A stretch of 64,000 nucleotides of DNA from Hyphomicrobium sp. (GCA_030148425.1 JASBTM010000014.1:186001-250000); one strand, 5' to 3'. Shown: positions 1-8,660, counted from the stretch's first letter. The notes: generated by a model from the sequence alone, not told the origin. Made by a program: numbers and translations.

Positions 1-93
1 ATCGAGCGCCCTGATCGCTTCGTTGTGCGTGACGTGCTTCTGGGCCTGAGAGGCCAGGATGTAAGGTAGGGCTAGGTTCGGCGTATCGTTCAT
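1..93 (-). CDS. DUF2793 domain protein, N-terminal fragment
   Basis: The first 31 codons of a minus-strand gene that runs off the left edge. The peptide begins MNDTPNLALPYILASQAQKH and continues VTHNEAIRALD, which matches the conserved N-terminus of DUF2793 proteins. These occur in alphaproteobacterial prophages and gene-transfer-agent-like tail regions; the function is not established. The ATG at 93 gives the usual family start. An in-frame ATG at 129 would add 12 residues without a better ribosome site. The rest of the gene is outside the window, so completeness cannot be judged. Confidence 0.7.
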   Translation of the reverse strand, partial: MNDTPNLALPYILASQAQKHVTHNEAIRALD

Positions 94-196
94 GTCCACG
101 CGTTGGTCCGCTTCGATGCTCCCAGGCATGAAGATACGGGCGCCCAGACAGGCGGGGATAAGTTTTTGAGAAGTTTTTTGATTGCGCCGTGGCCCG

Positions 197-226
197 ATGG
201 ATCCTCGGGACGAGTCCGAGGATGAC
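197..226. repeat. Palindromic repeat family A, copy 1
   Basis: A 30-bp unit with arms ATCCTCGG and CCGAGGAT around a short loop, flanked by ATGG and GAC. Near-identical units occur at 1401-1430, 6244-6273 and 6297-6326. All lie between genes. This copy separates the DUF2793 fragment from the epimerase gene. Confidence 0.8.
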
Positions 227-272
227 ATTCGTCCCTGTGACCCGGCGTCTTTAACCGTTGCTGCCGTCTCGA

Positions 273-300
273 TTGACACCCTCGGCGGACCGACTAAACC
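273..300 (+). promoter_or_regulatory. Possible sigma70-type promoter for the epimerase gene
   Basis: TTGACA at 273-278 and TAAACC at 295-300, separated by 16 bp, about 50 bp upstream of the epimerase ATG. The -35 is perfect but the -10 is weak, so this is a candidate only. Confidence 0.35.
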
Positions 301-349
301 CGTGCGGCGCATCTGATCTTGCTGAAATTTCCGAACAGGGACGGCCGCA

Positions 350-1357
350 ATGAAATTTCTGGTGACGGGTGTCGCGGGTTTTATCGGCTTTCACACTGCC
401 ATGCGCCTCCTCGACCGCGGCGATACGGTCGTCGGTATCGATAACCTCAACACCTATTACGATCCGGCGTTGAAGAAGGCCCGCCTGGCCATGCTCGGCG
501 GCCGCACCGGCTTTTCCTATTTGCATCTCGATATCGCCGAGCGCGGCGCGATGGCGGAACTATTTCGCGTTCAGCGTTTCGACAAGGTCATTCACCTCGC
601 GGCGCAGGCGGGCGTGCGCTACGGCATGACCAATCCGCACGCCTACATCGATTCAAATATCGTCGGCACGCAGAACGTTCTCGAAGGCTGCCGCCACAAC
701 GGCGTGGCGCACTTGACGATGGCGTCGTCGAGCTCCGTGTACGGCGCCAACACGAAGATGCCGTTCAGCGAGCACGACAATGTCGACCATCCGGTCAGCC
801 TTTATGCGGCGACAAAAAAAGCCAACGAGCTTGCTGCGCATGCTTATGCGCATCTTTACGAGTTGCCGATCACCGCGCTGCGGTTCTTCACGGTCTACGG
901 GCCGTGGGGGCGTCCGGACATGGCATACTTCAAGTTCACGCAGAAGATCCTCGCTGGCGAGCCAATCGACGTCTACAACGGCGGCGATCATGCGCGCGAC
1001 TTCACCTACATCGACGACATCGTCGAGGGCGTGCTGCGGACCGCGGACCGCATCGCCACGCCCGATCCGAACTGGAACAGCGCAGCGCCCGATCCCGCCA
1101 CGTCGTCGGCGCCGTATCGGATTTACAATATCGGCAACAACAATCCCGTCGCACTGATGGATTTCATCGCGGCAATCGAGAAGGCGACGGGCAAAGAAGC
1201 GAAGAAGACGTTCCTGCCGCAACAGCCGGGAGACGTCGGGAAGACCTACGCTGACATTGACGATCTTTCGCGCGACGTCGGCTTCCGGCCATCGACATCG
1301 ATCGACGAAGGCATCGCACGCTTCGTCGCGTGGTACCGATCCTATTACGGCGTTTGA
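350..1357 (+). CDS. NAD-dependent epimerase, probably UDP-glucuronate 4-epimerase
   Basis: A 335-residue short-chain dehydrogenase/reductase of the extended class. The N-terminal Rossmann motif GVAGFIG lies at residues 7-13, an acidic NAD-binding residue at D31, a Ser cluster at 127-129, and the catalytic YxxxK as Y152 and K156. The [12 protein letters not shown] segment after strand 2 is typical of UDP-glucuronate 4-epimerases, which make UDP-galacturonate for capsule or LPS. The assignment to that substrate rests on family resemblance; other UDP-sugar epimerases remain possible. The gene stands alone with a repeat on each side and no other glycan genes nearby. Length is normal. Confidence 0.82.
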   Translation: MKFLVTGVAGFIGFHTAMRLLDRGDTVVGIDNLNTYYDPALKKARLAMLGGRTGFSYLHLDIAERGAMAELFRVQRFDKVIHLAAQAGVRYGMTNPHAYIDSNIVGTQNVLEGCRHNGVAHLTMASSSSVYGANTKMPFSEHDNVDHPVSLYAATKKANELAAHAYAHLYELPITALRFFTVYGPWGRPDMAYFKFTQKILAGEPIDVYNGGDHARDFTYIDDIVEGVLRTADRIATPDPNWNSAAPDPATSSAPYRIYNIGNNNPVALMDFIAAIEKATGKEAKKTFLPQQPGDVGKTYADIDDLSRDVGFRPSTSIDEGIARFVAWYRSYYGV

Positions 1358-1400
1358 TTTTCGACAGGGCATTGCCTTGTCGCGAGGAGCAAGCCGCAAA

Positions 1401-1430
1401 ATGGATCCTCGGCATGAAGCCGAGGATAAC
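1401..1430. repeat. Palindromic repeat family A, copy 2
   Basis: ATGGATCCTCGG and CCGAGGATAAC arms with a GCATGAAG centre, in the 205-bp gap between the epimerase and monooxygenase genes. It has the same orientation as copy 1 and differs from it mainly in the loop. Confidence 0.8.
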
Positions 1431-1562
1431 AGTTATATCGTCCGGGGCTGTTGTCTTCTCGCGCAACTTGGCGGGGCGGTGCAGGCTCCCTATTATATCG
1501 CTTGAATGTTTGCCGGTGGCACGCTGTGCGCGGCGCGGCCGACGTAGCGCAAAGGACGCAAG

Positions 1563-2861
1563 ATGACGGCGCGAGATGATCACGGCGGCGACGACTCGGA
1601 CAGCGTTGCGGCAAACGTCTCGCCCGGCCGCCAGGATGTCATCGCAACCGGCATTCGTTCTTCGTGCGTCATCGTCGGTTCGGGGCCGGCGGGCTTGATG
1701 CTCGGGCTGATGCTTGCGCGCGCGGGCGTCGACGTGACGGTCATTGAAAAACACGGCGATTTTCTGCGCGATTTTCGCGGCGATACGATTCATCCCTCGA
1801 CGCTGCAGGTGATGCATGAACTCGGCCTCGCCGACGAGTTATTGAAGCTGCCGCACACGGAGGCGCGCTCGCTTCACGCCGAGATCGGCGGCAAGGACAT
1901 CACCATTGCCGACTTCTCATGGCTGCCGACGAAGAACCGATTCATCGCCTTCATGCCGCAATGGGACTTTCTCAATTTCCTCGCACGCGAGGCGCAGCGC
2001 TATCCGAATTTCCGCCTGATGATGCAAACGGAAGTGACAGAGCTCCTTATCAATAACGGCAACGTCGCGGGCGTTCGCGCAAATTCTCCGGAAGGCGCCA
2101 TCACCATCCGCTCGTCGCTCGTCATCGGGGCCGACGGACGCAACTCGATCACGCGTTCGCTCGCGGGCCTCGACGTCGAGAGCTTCGGCATTCCGAGTGA
2201 AGTGCTGTGGATGAAGTTTTCGCATCTTGCCACGGACCCGCCGTACACAATGGGACATGCGGGGCCGCGGCAGGGCTTCGTCATGATCGACCGCGGCGAC
2301 TATTGGCAATGCGGATATATCGTTCGCAAAGGCACGTATGCCGACATCAAGGACGGCGGCATCGAAGCGTTTCGCGCCGCGGTCGCAGCCGTGTCGCCGC
2401 TTCCGGCCGACCGCGTGGAAGAGCTTCGCTCGTTCGATGATGTGCATCTCTTGAGTATTCGCATCGATCGTCTGAAGCGCTGGTGGCGGCCGGGACTTCT
2501 GTGCATCGGCGACGCGGCGCATGCGATGTCGCCCATCGGCGGGGTCGGCGTGAACCTTGCCATTCAGGACGCAGTTGCGGCGGCGAACATTCTCGCACGG
2601 CCGTTGGCGGATGGCTCGCTGACGGACCGTCATCTCGCGGCCGTGGAATCGCGCCGGACCTTCCCGACCAAAGCCACGCAGAAAATCCAGCTGATGATGC
2701 GCAGCGGCAAACGCAAGCGCGAAGCGAGCGAGGCGACGCGCTCCGGGCCGCCCGGCTTCATCAAGGGAATCGCGCGCTGGCCGATCCTGGCGCATCTCTC
2801 CGGCCGCTTGATCGGCCTCGGTTTCCGGCCCGAACACGTTCGCTTCAAATCCCGCCATTAA
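1563..2861 (+). CDS. FAD-dependent monooxygenase (PHBH/UbiH-like)
   Basis: A 432-residue flavoprotein hydroxylase of the p-hydroxybenzoate hydroxylase group. The FAD dinucleotide motif GSGPAG is at residues 39-44 with the ribose-binding E62. A GADGRNS motif (about 189-195) binds FAD and NADPH, and GDAAH at 316-320 contacts the flavin. The substrate cannot be read from the sequence; aromatic compounds are typical of the family. The first 30 residues precede the FAD fold and look unstructured. A ribosome site AAAGGA lies 8 bp before the ATG. The MBL-fold gene downstream is on the same strand but 78 bp away, so co-transcription is possible, not shown. Confidence 0.8.
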   Translation: MTARDDHGGDDSDSVAANVSPGRQDVIATGIRSSCVIVGSGPAGLMLGLMLARAGVDVTVIEKHGDFLRDFRGDTIHPSTLQVMHELGLADELLKLPHTEARSLHAEIGGKDITIADFSWLPTKNRFIAFMPQWDFLNFLAREAQRYPNFRLMMQTEVTELLINNGNVAGVRANSPEGAITIRSSLVIGADGRNSITRSLAGLDVESFGIPSEVLWMKFSHLATDPPYTMGHAGPRQGFVMIDRGDYWQCGYIVRKGTYADIKDGGIEAFRAAVAAVSPLPADRVEELRSFDDVHLLSIRIDRLKRWWRPGLLCIGDAAHAMSPIGGVGVNLAIQDAVAAANILARPLADGSLTDRHLAAVESRRTFPTKATQKIQLMMRSGKRKREASEATRSGPPGFIKGIARWPILAHLSGRLIGLGFRPEHVRFKSRH

Positions 2862-2939
2862 CCTGCGTCGAATTTCCAGGTATTCGTCTTTCGGTGGATT
2901 TCCCTATAACGGCGGAATCGTAACGAGGGTGCGCGAGGC

Positions 2940-3848
2940 TTGACCTCTCTCAAATTCAAGACCGACATGACGTTCACGTATGGCGAGCCGTCGCCGATGG
3001 GACCCGGCATCGTGCGCCTCGTCGCGCCGAACCCGAGCCCGCTCACACACAAGGGCACGAACACCTATCTCGTCGGCTCGACGTCGCTAGTCGTCATTGA
3101 CGCAGGCCCCGATAGCGACGAGCATCGCAGCGCCATTCTGAAAGCGGCGGGCGGCCGTCCCATCACGCACATCCTTTCGACGCACGCTCATCGCGATCAC
3201 GTCGACGGCGTGGCGAAGCTCAAAGCTTTGACCGGCGCTCAGACAGCGGCTTTCGCACGCGACCCCGAGGCCGGACGCATCGCGCTCGAGAACAGCCCGT
3301 CAGGTAAATTCTTCGTCGATTACGATTTCACTTCCGACATCGCGCTCAAAGGTGGCGATACGCTTGAGGGCGCCGACTGGGCCTTGACCGCGATCCACAC
3401 ACCAGGGCACGCGCCGGATCATCTTTGCTTCGCGCTCGAAGGCCGCCGCGTCGTCTTCTCGGGCGATCACGTCATGGCGTGGAACACGACCGTCATCGCG
3501 CCGCCGGAAGGACGCATGGCCGATTACGAAGCCTCGCTCGCCATTCTGTTGGATCGCAGCGACGATGTTTTCCTGCCGGGCCATGGCGACCGGCTTAACG
3601 ATCCGCAGCGCGTGGTGAAGGCCTATCTGCTGCACCGGAACTGGCGCGAGAAATCGGTGCTCGATGCACTGACGGCGGGCGCCACGACTATTCGTCGAAT
3701 TGTGCCCGAGGTTTATCGCGACCTCGCGCCCCAGCTGCTCCCTGCTGCGACCCTCTCCGTTCAGGCGCACGTCGAATATCTGATCGAGAAAGGTTTGGTC
3801 GCTTCCGATCTGCCTTTGACCCCTGACCGCGCCCTTTCTCCGCTTTGA
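2940..3848 (+). CDS. MBL-fold metal-dependent hydrolase (LACTB2-like)
   Basis: A 302-residue metallo-beta-lactamase-fold protein with the zinc-binding THAHRDH motif at residues 81-87, then HTPGHAPDH, GDH and PGHGD metal-ligand motifs in order. A C-terminal winged-helix-like region follows, as in the LACTB2 / glyoxalase-II-like branch. The physiological substrate is unknown. The TTG at 2940 has GAGG upstream; an ATG at 2967 is an alternative that would remove nine residues. The last 161 nt are read antisense by the convergent DUF1499 gene. Confidence 0.8.
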   Translation: MTSLKFKTDMTFTYGEPSPMGPGIVRLVAPNPSPLTHKGTNTYLVGSTSLVVIDAGPDSDEHRSAILKAAGGRPITHILSTHAHRDHVDGVAKLKALTGAQTAAFARDPEAGRIALENSPSGKFFVDYDFTSDIALKGGDTLEGADWALTAIHTPGHAPDHLCFALEGRRVVFSGDHVMAWNTTVIAPPEGRMADYEASLAILLDRSDDVFLPGHGDRLNDPQRVVKAYLLHRNWREKSVLDALTAGATTIRRIVPEVYRDLAPQLLPAATLSVQAHVEYLIEKGLVASDLPLTPDRALSPL

Positions 3849-4734
3849 GCTTGGCCTTGCGCGCGGCGGCGGCTTCCTTGTCCGGATCGGGAACGGAGGC
3901 TTCGAAGCGCGCCGCGACTTCCTTCAAGATTGCACGGACATGCTCGGCGTTGCGGCCGAAATCGTTCGAGCCGTAGCGCGAGGCGGAACGCACGTCGATG
4001 CGCGCGGTCTTGTCCTCGCCGAGCACGCGAATGATGACGTCGTCGACGAGACCAAGAATCTGCGTGTGCTCGGAAAGCTCGATGAAGCCCGGCGCGTCAT
4101 CCTCGTCTTCCGGCGGCACCTCAAGCGTCGTCTTGAGTTTCAACTTGGACAGCGCCTGGAGCACCAGCTCGAAAGCTTCCTCGGTCGTTCGCGGAATGAC
4201 GAGACTTTTCAAGTCCGGATAATACTTGCCTTGTAGCGCCGCGAGCGTTTCGCCCGGATAATCGACGGGATTAGCCGACGGCCCGCGCTCGTCCTTCGCT
4301 TCCGCGAATTCCGGCGGCTCGGTGAAATCGGTCGTGATATCGTTGATCTCGGGGTGGCGGAGACTAATCACCCAGACGCCTGCCGGCACCGCGAGAATGC
4401 CCAGCGCCACGATGGCGCCGCAGAATACGCGCGCGGCGCCGGGCCTTCCCGTCACCCAGATGTCGAGCCCAGCGACGAGCGCCATCACGAACGCCAGGGC
4501 CGCGGCCACGATCAGGATATAGGCGATTGTCAGCGCAACCGGCGTTTGCAGCAGCGACAGCCGGTGGAGCCCCGCTGTGACGACCGCAGCCATGGCGGCG
4601 AAGATCGCGATGCGGCTCGTCCACATGGCGAGAAACGATGGCGGGCGTCCGGCGGCGTAATAGATCCGCGTCGAACGATAGCGATCGCGCACCCGCCCTT
4701 TGCCGCGGTGTTCGTAGATGCGATCCGTCACCAT
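3688..4734 (-). CDS. DUF1499 membrane protein with basic C-terminal tail
   Basis: A 348-residue protein with three predicted membrane segments (about 40-57, 64-90 and 101-124). A DUF1499 domain follows (about 130-280, with the NPVDYPGETLAALQ region and a VDVR-type ending). Function is unknown; family members are common in alphaproteobacteria. After the domain comes a roughly 65-residue Lys/Arg/Gly-rich tail that looks disordered. Most of the tail is encoded on the strand opposite the 3' end of the MBL-fold gene, so it may owe its sequence to that gene. The ATG at 4734 is a plausible start. Confidence 0.75.
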   Translation of the reverse strand: MVTDRIYEHRGKGRVRDRYRSTRIYYAAGRPPSFLAMWTSRIAIFAAMAAVVTAGLHRLSLLQTPVALTIAYILIVAAALAFVMALVAGLDIWVTGRPGAARVFCGAIVALGILAVPAGVWVISLRHPEINDITTDFTEPPEFAEAKDERGPSANPVDYPGETLAALQGKYYPDLKSLVIPRTTEEAFELVLQALSKLKLKTTLEVPPEDEDDAPGFIELSEHTQILGLVDDVIIRVLGEDKTARIDVRSASRYGSNDFGRNAEHVRAILKEVAARFEASVPDPDKEAAAARKAKLKAEKGRGQGSKADRKRPNLSRSDIRRAPERRGSQQGAAGARGRDKPRAQFDE

Positions 4735-4808
4735 CCGAGCCCCAAAAGTCTCCCGCCTCAGCCGTGCACGCTCTGTCTACCGCAAAGTCGTGCCCTTTTG
4801 TGGCCGAC

Positions 4809-5462
4809 TCAGGGGTAGAGGCGGGTTTTGTGCCAGGAGTCGCGCGGCGCGTCGCGGCGGAAAACAACGCGGTCGTGCAGGCGGAATGGGCGGCTCATCC
4901 AGAATTCGATCTCGACGGGCAGCACGCGGAAGCCAGACCAATAGGCGGGGCGCGGAATTTCATCCGGAAACTTCGCCTCGAAATGCTGGACCTTGGCCTC
5001 CAGCACCTCGCGCGACGACAGCGGCCGCGATTGATGCGACGCCCATGCCCCGATGCGGCTCAGGCGCGGGCGCGAGGCGTAATAGGCGTCCGCCTCGCCG
5101 TGCGACGCGAGCGAGACGGGTCCGCGGATGCGCACCTGCCGCTCGAGGCTCTTCCAGTGAAAAAGCAGTCCCGCCTTCGGGTTGGCGAGCAACTCCCGGC
5201 CCTTGGCGCTCTCGAAGTTTGTATAGAAAACGAACCCGCGATCCTCGTTTTCCGGCGCGTCGACGCTTTTCAGAAGCACGATGCGCGCGTTCGGCAGGCC
5301 GCCCGCATCGACCGTCGCGAGCGTCATCGCGTTGGCGTCGTTCGGCTCGGTCTTCTCTGCTTCCGCCATCCAAATGTCGAAGAGCGCGAAGGGATCCGTC
5401 GCGTCCGTGAAATCCGGGGTGGCTTGCGGCGTCGCCGCGGAGGAATTGTCAGTATCGCTCAT
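4809..5462 (-). CDS. pdxH: Pyridoxamine 5'-phosphate oxidase
   Basis: A 217-residue FMN enzyme that oxidises pyridoxamine or pyridoxine 5'-phosphate to pyridoxal 5'-phosphate. Family signatures are clear: [11 protein letters not shown] and GFVFYTN for FMN binding, [15 protein letters not shown] mid-protein, and a C-terminal block around [14 protein letters not shown] ending with RLYP. Length is normal. It is a single-gene unit, 74 bp downstream of the start of the DUF1499 gene on the same strand. Confidence 0.93.
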   Translation of the reverse strand: MSDTDNSSAATPQATPDFTDATDPFALFDIWMAEAEKTEPNDANAMTLATVDAGGLPNARIVLLKSVDAPENEDRGFVFYTNFESAKGRELLANPKAGLLFHWKSLERQVRIRGPVSLASHGEADAYYASRPRLSRIGAWASHQSRPLSSREVLEAKVQHFEAKFPDEIPRPAYWSGFRVLPVEIEFWMSRPFRLHDRVVFRRDAPRDSWHKTRLYP

Positions 5463-5625
5463 GTTGCGTGCCCAACGCTTGATTTTCGCCGTTTTCCGGT
5501 CTCGCTCCGGGACATCTCGCTTCGGTCTTTAGTCCAAATTAACCATACGGGAGCAGACTGATTTGCGTGTCGCCTCGTTAGGCGGAGTCGAGTTTCTCGT
5601 TTGTCGCGTAAAGGTCTGTTGCGTC

Positions 5626-6075
5626 ATGTCAACCAATGCGTCTTTTTTCCCTTTAGCCGCGGCCGGCGCAACGGCTTTCGCGCTGGTTGCGGCCATTTTC
5701 GTGCCGAGTGACTATTCACTGGCCGCCGACGACACCCTCGGCGCGACCGCCTGCGCGAAGCCTAGCGCAGTGGATGTCGCCCCGAAATTGCCCGATATCA
5801 AGCCCGCGAAGATTGTTCTCGATCAGGACGACGAATATGCGGCGCTCGAAAGCGTTCAATATGCGCTGTCGGAAGTTGCGGACGGATCGAGCTATGTCTG
5901 GCATCGCGGCCATGGACAGCTCTCCGGCATCGTGAAGCCGATCTCCTCATTCAAGGACTCGCACGGCGGCGTTTGCCGTCATGCCCAGGTCGTGCTGAGC
6001 GGCGCGGTCGGCACGAAGCAGACCGAGATCGTCGCCTGCCGATTGGCGACGGGCATCTGGCAGCTCGAGTCCTAA
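5626..6075 (+). CDS. Secreted 17-kDa surface-antigen-like protein
   Basis: A 149-residue protein with an N-terminal hydrophobic signal (about 8-35, ending near LAADD). Its C-terminal domain (about 70-149) matches the 17kDa_Anti_2-type family: ALSEVADGSSYVW, LSGIVKPISSFKD and VCRH segments with paired cysteines. Such proteins are periplasmic or outer-membrane-associated; the role is not known. The ATG at 5626 puts the signal peptide at the N-terminus. A TTG at 5563 would add 21 unlikely residues. An intrinsic terminator follows 38 bp after the stop. Confidence 0.75.
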   Translation: MSTNASFFPLAAAGATAFALVAAIFVPSDYSLAADDTLGATACAKPSAVDVAPKLPDIKPAKIVLDQDDEYAALESVQYALSEVADGSSYVWHRGHGQLSGIVKPISSFKDSHGGVCRHAQVVLSGAVGTKQTEIVACRLATGIWQLES

Positions 6076-6113
6076 TTCCAATTACCCCAACGATCCTCTC
6101 CCCCAGAGCAATG

Positions 6114-6142
6114 AAAAAGGCGACCCAGAGGTCGCCTTTTTT
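6114..6142 (+). terminator. Intrinsic terminator after the 17-kDa-antigen-like gene
   Basis: A perfect 7-bp GGCGACC/GGTCGCC stem with a CAGA loop, followed by six T. An A-run on the 5' side extends the stem and makes it partly bidirectional. Confidence 0.9.
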
Positions 6143-6145
6143 GTT

Positions 6146-6209
6146 TGGCGCACGGCGATGCCCCTTCGGGGAGGCGGCCGCCAGCACGTACGTGCTGCGT
6201 CGTTCTTGA
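6146..6209. repeat. Hairpin repeat family B, copy 1
   Basis: Begins TGGCGCACGGCGA, then a CCCCTTCGGGG hairpin, GCGGCCGCCAGCA, a 14-bp palindrome AGCACGTACGTGCT, and CGTTCTTGA. The same layout recurs at 8539-8603, 8614-8649 and 8661-8721, with a degenerate copy at 9001-9033. It lies directly after the terminator. Confidence 0.75.
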
Positions 6210-6243
6210 TTGATGTCGGCGCGACGTGCGCTTCCCGATCCAT

Positions 6244-6273
6244 GTCATCCTCGGCTTTATGCCGAGGATCCAT
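6244..6273. repeat. Palindromic repeat family A, copy 3 (inverted)
   Basis: GTCATCCTCGG...CCGAGGATCCAT, the reverse complement orientation of copies 1, 2 and 4. With copy 4 it forms a head-to-head pair 23 bp apart, like the paired arrangement of REP/BIME elements. Confidence 0.85.
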
Positions 6274-6296
6274 TTCGCAGTTCGGGCGGTGGCCCA

Positions 6297-6326
6297 ATGG
6301 ATCCTCAGGCCGAGCCCGAGGATGAC
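6297..6326. repeat. Palindromic repeat family A, copy 4
   Basis: ATGGATCCTC...CGAGGATGAC. It is preceded by GGCCCA, as copy 1 is preceded by GGCCCG, so the similarity extends past the 30-bp core. It is inverted relative to copy 3. Confidence 0.85.
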
Positions 6327-6380
6327 AGTCATAATTATCTCTCTTCGCTATTCGGCGCGCAGCACTTTGCGCGGTCGATC

Positions 6381-6671
6381 TCAGACGATCACGTACGTCG
6401 CGGCAAAGGCTGCGATGGCCGCGAGGGCGAGACCCAGCGCGAGTTCAAGGCGCGTGTTGCGCACGACGAGGATCAGCGCAGGCAGCACGAGAACGACCCA
6501 GATGCCGCCGACGATCAGCGTGACGCTGCCAACCACGATGTTCGTGATCGCGTTGCTCGTCCCAGGCTGGTGGAACACGACGAGATAGAAGATCGCGACC
6601 AGCGTTTCGATGGCGATGAGAGCGGCCGTGAGGGAGCGGAGAGGAACCCACTCCGCTGAAGTTTCATTCAA
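6381..6671 (-). CDS. Small membrane protein of unknown function
   Basis: A 96-residue hydrophobic protein with three predicted membrane segments (about 12-33, 40-65 and 72-95). No family was recognised. AGGAG lies 11 bp before the ATG. It is divergent from the 6809 gene and ends just after the family A repeat pair. An integral inner-membrane location is inferred from hydropathy alone. Confidence 0.55.
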   Translation of the reverse strand: MNETSAEWVPLRSLTAALIAIETLVAIFYLVVFHQPGTSNAITNIVVGSVTLIVGGIWVVLVLPALILVVRNTRLELALGLALAAIAAFAATYVIV

Positions 6672-6808
6672 AATGTTTCTCCTGATTGCCCGTAGTGAAA
6701 CCCGAAGACCGCGATTTGCGTTGCGTCGTTATCAACAGCTTATACCGAACCGCTCACAAGGTAAGGGCGCGAATCATTGAAGATGATCTCCTATTGCGGA
6801 GAGCAACT

Positions 6809-7069
6809 ATGCTGGCTTTTACGTCGATACTTTTAACCGCGCTCGCGGCTTTTGGCGGCGCGCCGATATGGATCGTTGCACTTGGCGCGGCCGTGCTCTT
6901 TTCGATTTCGCTGCGTGAGCAAAGGAAGTTCGCCGCGCGATTTGCGAACCTCGGCGTATCTCACGTGCTCACGATGGCGCACTGGCAGAGTGCTGGCCAC
7001 GCGATCTTAGCGAGCGGAGCTGCGTTCGGTTTGGGCGCGCTCAGTCGTCTGGTTCTTTTGTCGGTTTAG
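6809..7069 (+). CDS. Small membrane protein of unknown function
   Basis: An 86-residue protein with two closely spaced hydrophobic stretches at the N-terminus (about 2-35), a basic middle and a hydrophobic C-terminus. No family was recognised. The ATG at 6809 with GCGGAGAG upstream is preferred to a TTG at 6686. The local sequence is less GC-rich than the surrounding housekeeping genes. Confidence 0.5.
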   Translation: MLAFTSILLTALAAFGGAPIWIVALGAAVLFSISLREQRKFAARFANLGVSHVLTMAHWQSAGHAILASGAAFGLGALSRLVLLSV

Positions 7070-7120
7070 AGAATAGTGGCAGTACCCAGACGGCCGACCA
7101 TCGCCCACTTGGGCGAGCGT

Positions 7121-8116
7121 CTACGGTTTCGGTTCGTCAGGCTTAGCGTTTTCAATAACAGTCAACTCCGCCGAGACCCGATTGCATCCTTTCTTGCCTT
7201 CGGGTGCACTCTGCATTTCGCGATAACAATCCCAGGCCATTTTCAGGTATCTTTCCGGCGCATCCGGATAATTGAGTTTCCGCGCGATCTTCGCGAGGTG
7301 CTCGTATAAGAGACCGCGGTCGATCATCATTCCCGGCGGCAATTCATTAACGGCCCTGCGCAATGCGTCGTACGCCAACCTATTTTTGGGAGGCGAAAGT
7401 TTTTCGTAGGCCATCGCTTCGAGCCTATGAGCGCGACCGAGGTTGGCTCCGCTTACTTCTTTCCTCCGCAACGAAATAAGAGTTCTGATCCGCTCCAATG
7501 CGATGCTGGGTTCGTTGAGTTCCAAAAGCATCATGATTGAGTATTCGAGGGCCTCTGTATCGCGCGGATTGATTTTCAATGCGTTGTCAAACGCTTCAAG
7601 AGCTTCCGAGCGCGCCGCGTTGCGCCGCGCAGGATCATCGAGTTGACGTGCGGCCGCAGCTGCGCCGATCAAAAGATGCGCCAGTGCCTGACGTTCAACA
7701 TGTTCCTTAGCGTGTTTCATCGCTAACTCGGCTCGTTTACTACTGACCGCCACCGCACCTGTAAGATCATTGGGTGCGGCCGTTCCAAATCCCCACTCCA
7801 TTTTACGAACAATCTTTCTGACCGCTCTCTCGTCGAATGCAGTCCGCGTTTCGTCATGGTCGATGGGTGGCCGTTGTAGGAGGCTTGCAAGTTGGCCTCG
7901 CGAAATGGAGACTTTGGCTTCTTGGGCGGTCAAAAACTCTTCGAGTCTGTCGACCAAACGATATCCCGAATTTCGCCATTTGATGTAGATGCCGTACGCA
8001 GCGGGAAAGAGTGGAATAAGCACGCTCAAAACTTTCGCAAAGCCAACCCCGGCAAAAATCGCGACTGTGATATGCGCCCATTGCTCCAGAACGGCGTGAA
8101 CTAATTCCTCGAACAT
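7121..8116 (-). CDS. Membrane-anchored helical-repeat (TPR-like) protein
   Basis: A 331-residue protein with one hydrophobic region near the N-terminus (about 12-42). A largely helical body follows, in which stretches such as EALEAFDNALKINPRDTEAL have the spacing of tetratricopeptide repeats. It ends with a Lys/Pro-rich tail. No enzyme motif was seen. TPR domains mediate protein contacts, so a membrane-tethered scaffold is the safest reading. GGGGGA lies about 6 bp before the ATG at 8116; a GTG at 8128 is possible. The base composition is lower in GC than the core genes, which could reflect recent acquisition. Confidence 0.55.
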   Translation of the reverse strand: MFEELVHAVLEQWAHITVAIFAGVGFAKVLSVLIPLFPAAYGIYIKWRNSGYRLVDRLEEFLTAQEAKVSISRGQLASLLQRPPIDHDETRTAFDERAVRKIVRKMEWGFGTAAPNDLTGAVAVSSKRAELAMKHAKEHVERQALAHLLIGAAAAARQLDDPARRNAARSEALEAFDNALKINPRDTEALEYSIMMLLELNEPSIALERIRTLISLRRKEVSGANLGRAHRLEAMAYEKLSPPKNRLAYDALRRAVNELPPGMMIDRGLLYEHLAKIARKLNYPDAPERYLKMAWDCYREMQSAPEGKKGCNRVSAELTVIENAKPDEPKP

Positions 8117-8383
8117 CTCGTCCCCCACGCAACATTACTTACCCGACCCAATTCGTTAACTATGCGCAGAGCAGATGGGCTGTATAGCCCTTTCATCGCA
8201 AATATCTCGGGTGCAGCGCAGCGCGCGCATCCCACCAAAAAACTTATCCCCGCGCTCTCGCACCATCGCATAATTCCCTCACCCATCCGGTGAAGGGTTC
8301 GTGCGCGAGGCGTTGCGCCGGGCTCGGATGGGGCGGCCTGACCCGGGGCGTCACGCGCGCTTCCGGAAAAGGCGAACGGCCGG

Positions 8384-8413
8384 TCCGCACGGGGTGAGAA
8401 ACCCGTGTGCGGA
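8384..8413. repeat. Stable hairpin of unknown role
   Basis: TCCGCAC and GTGCGGA form a 7-bp stem that continues with GGG/CCC pairs across a GT bulge and closes on a GTGAGAA loop. There is no T-run on either side, so it is not a standard terminator. Confidence 0.5.
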
Positions 8414-8538
8414 GCATCCCGCTTCATTAAGTGACCGTGCTCGCGACCCTGTTCTCAGGCTGTCACGGAGCGGATCGGTTCCGAGACTTCACTTGCCACG
8501 ACCCAGCCGCGGAACCCGTCCGCTTCGTGCTTCTTTGA

Positions 8539-8603
8539 TGGCGCAGGCGACTCCCCTCCGGGGAGCCGGCCGCCGTGCGCATGCCTGTTGCTTCGTTCTT
8601 TGA
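8539..8603. repeat. Hairpin repeat family B, copy 2
   Basis: TGGCGCAGGCGA, hairpin CTCCCC/GGGGAG, GCCGGCCGCC, then a tail CATGCCTGTTGCTTCG and TTCTTTGA. Both core and tail match the copy at 8661-8721. Confidence 0.8.
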
Positions 8604-8613
8604 AGATAGTTGG

Positions 8614-8649
8614 TGGCGCAGGGCGACTCCCCTCCGGGGAGCCGGCCGA
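8614..8649. repeat. Hairpin repeat family B, copy 3 (truncated)
   Basis: TGGCGCAGGGCGA plus the CTCCCC/GGGGAG hairpin and GCCGGCCGA. It lacks the tail found in the flanking copies. Confidence 0.8.
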
Positions 8650-8660
8650 GGTTTTATTTG

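Noticed and set aside
6072..6332. Minus-strand frame across the repeat cluster
   Set aside because: It consists of translated terminator, family B and family A repeats, so it is not a gene.
8384..8413. Group II intron domain V
   Set aside because: The hairpin has some resemblance in size and GTGAGAA-like loop, but the catalytic AGC triad, the bulge and a reverse transcriptase gene are missing.
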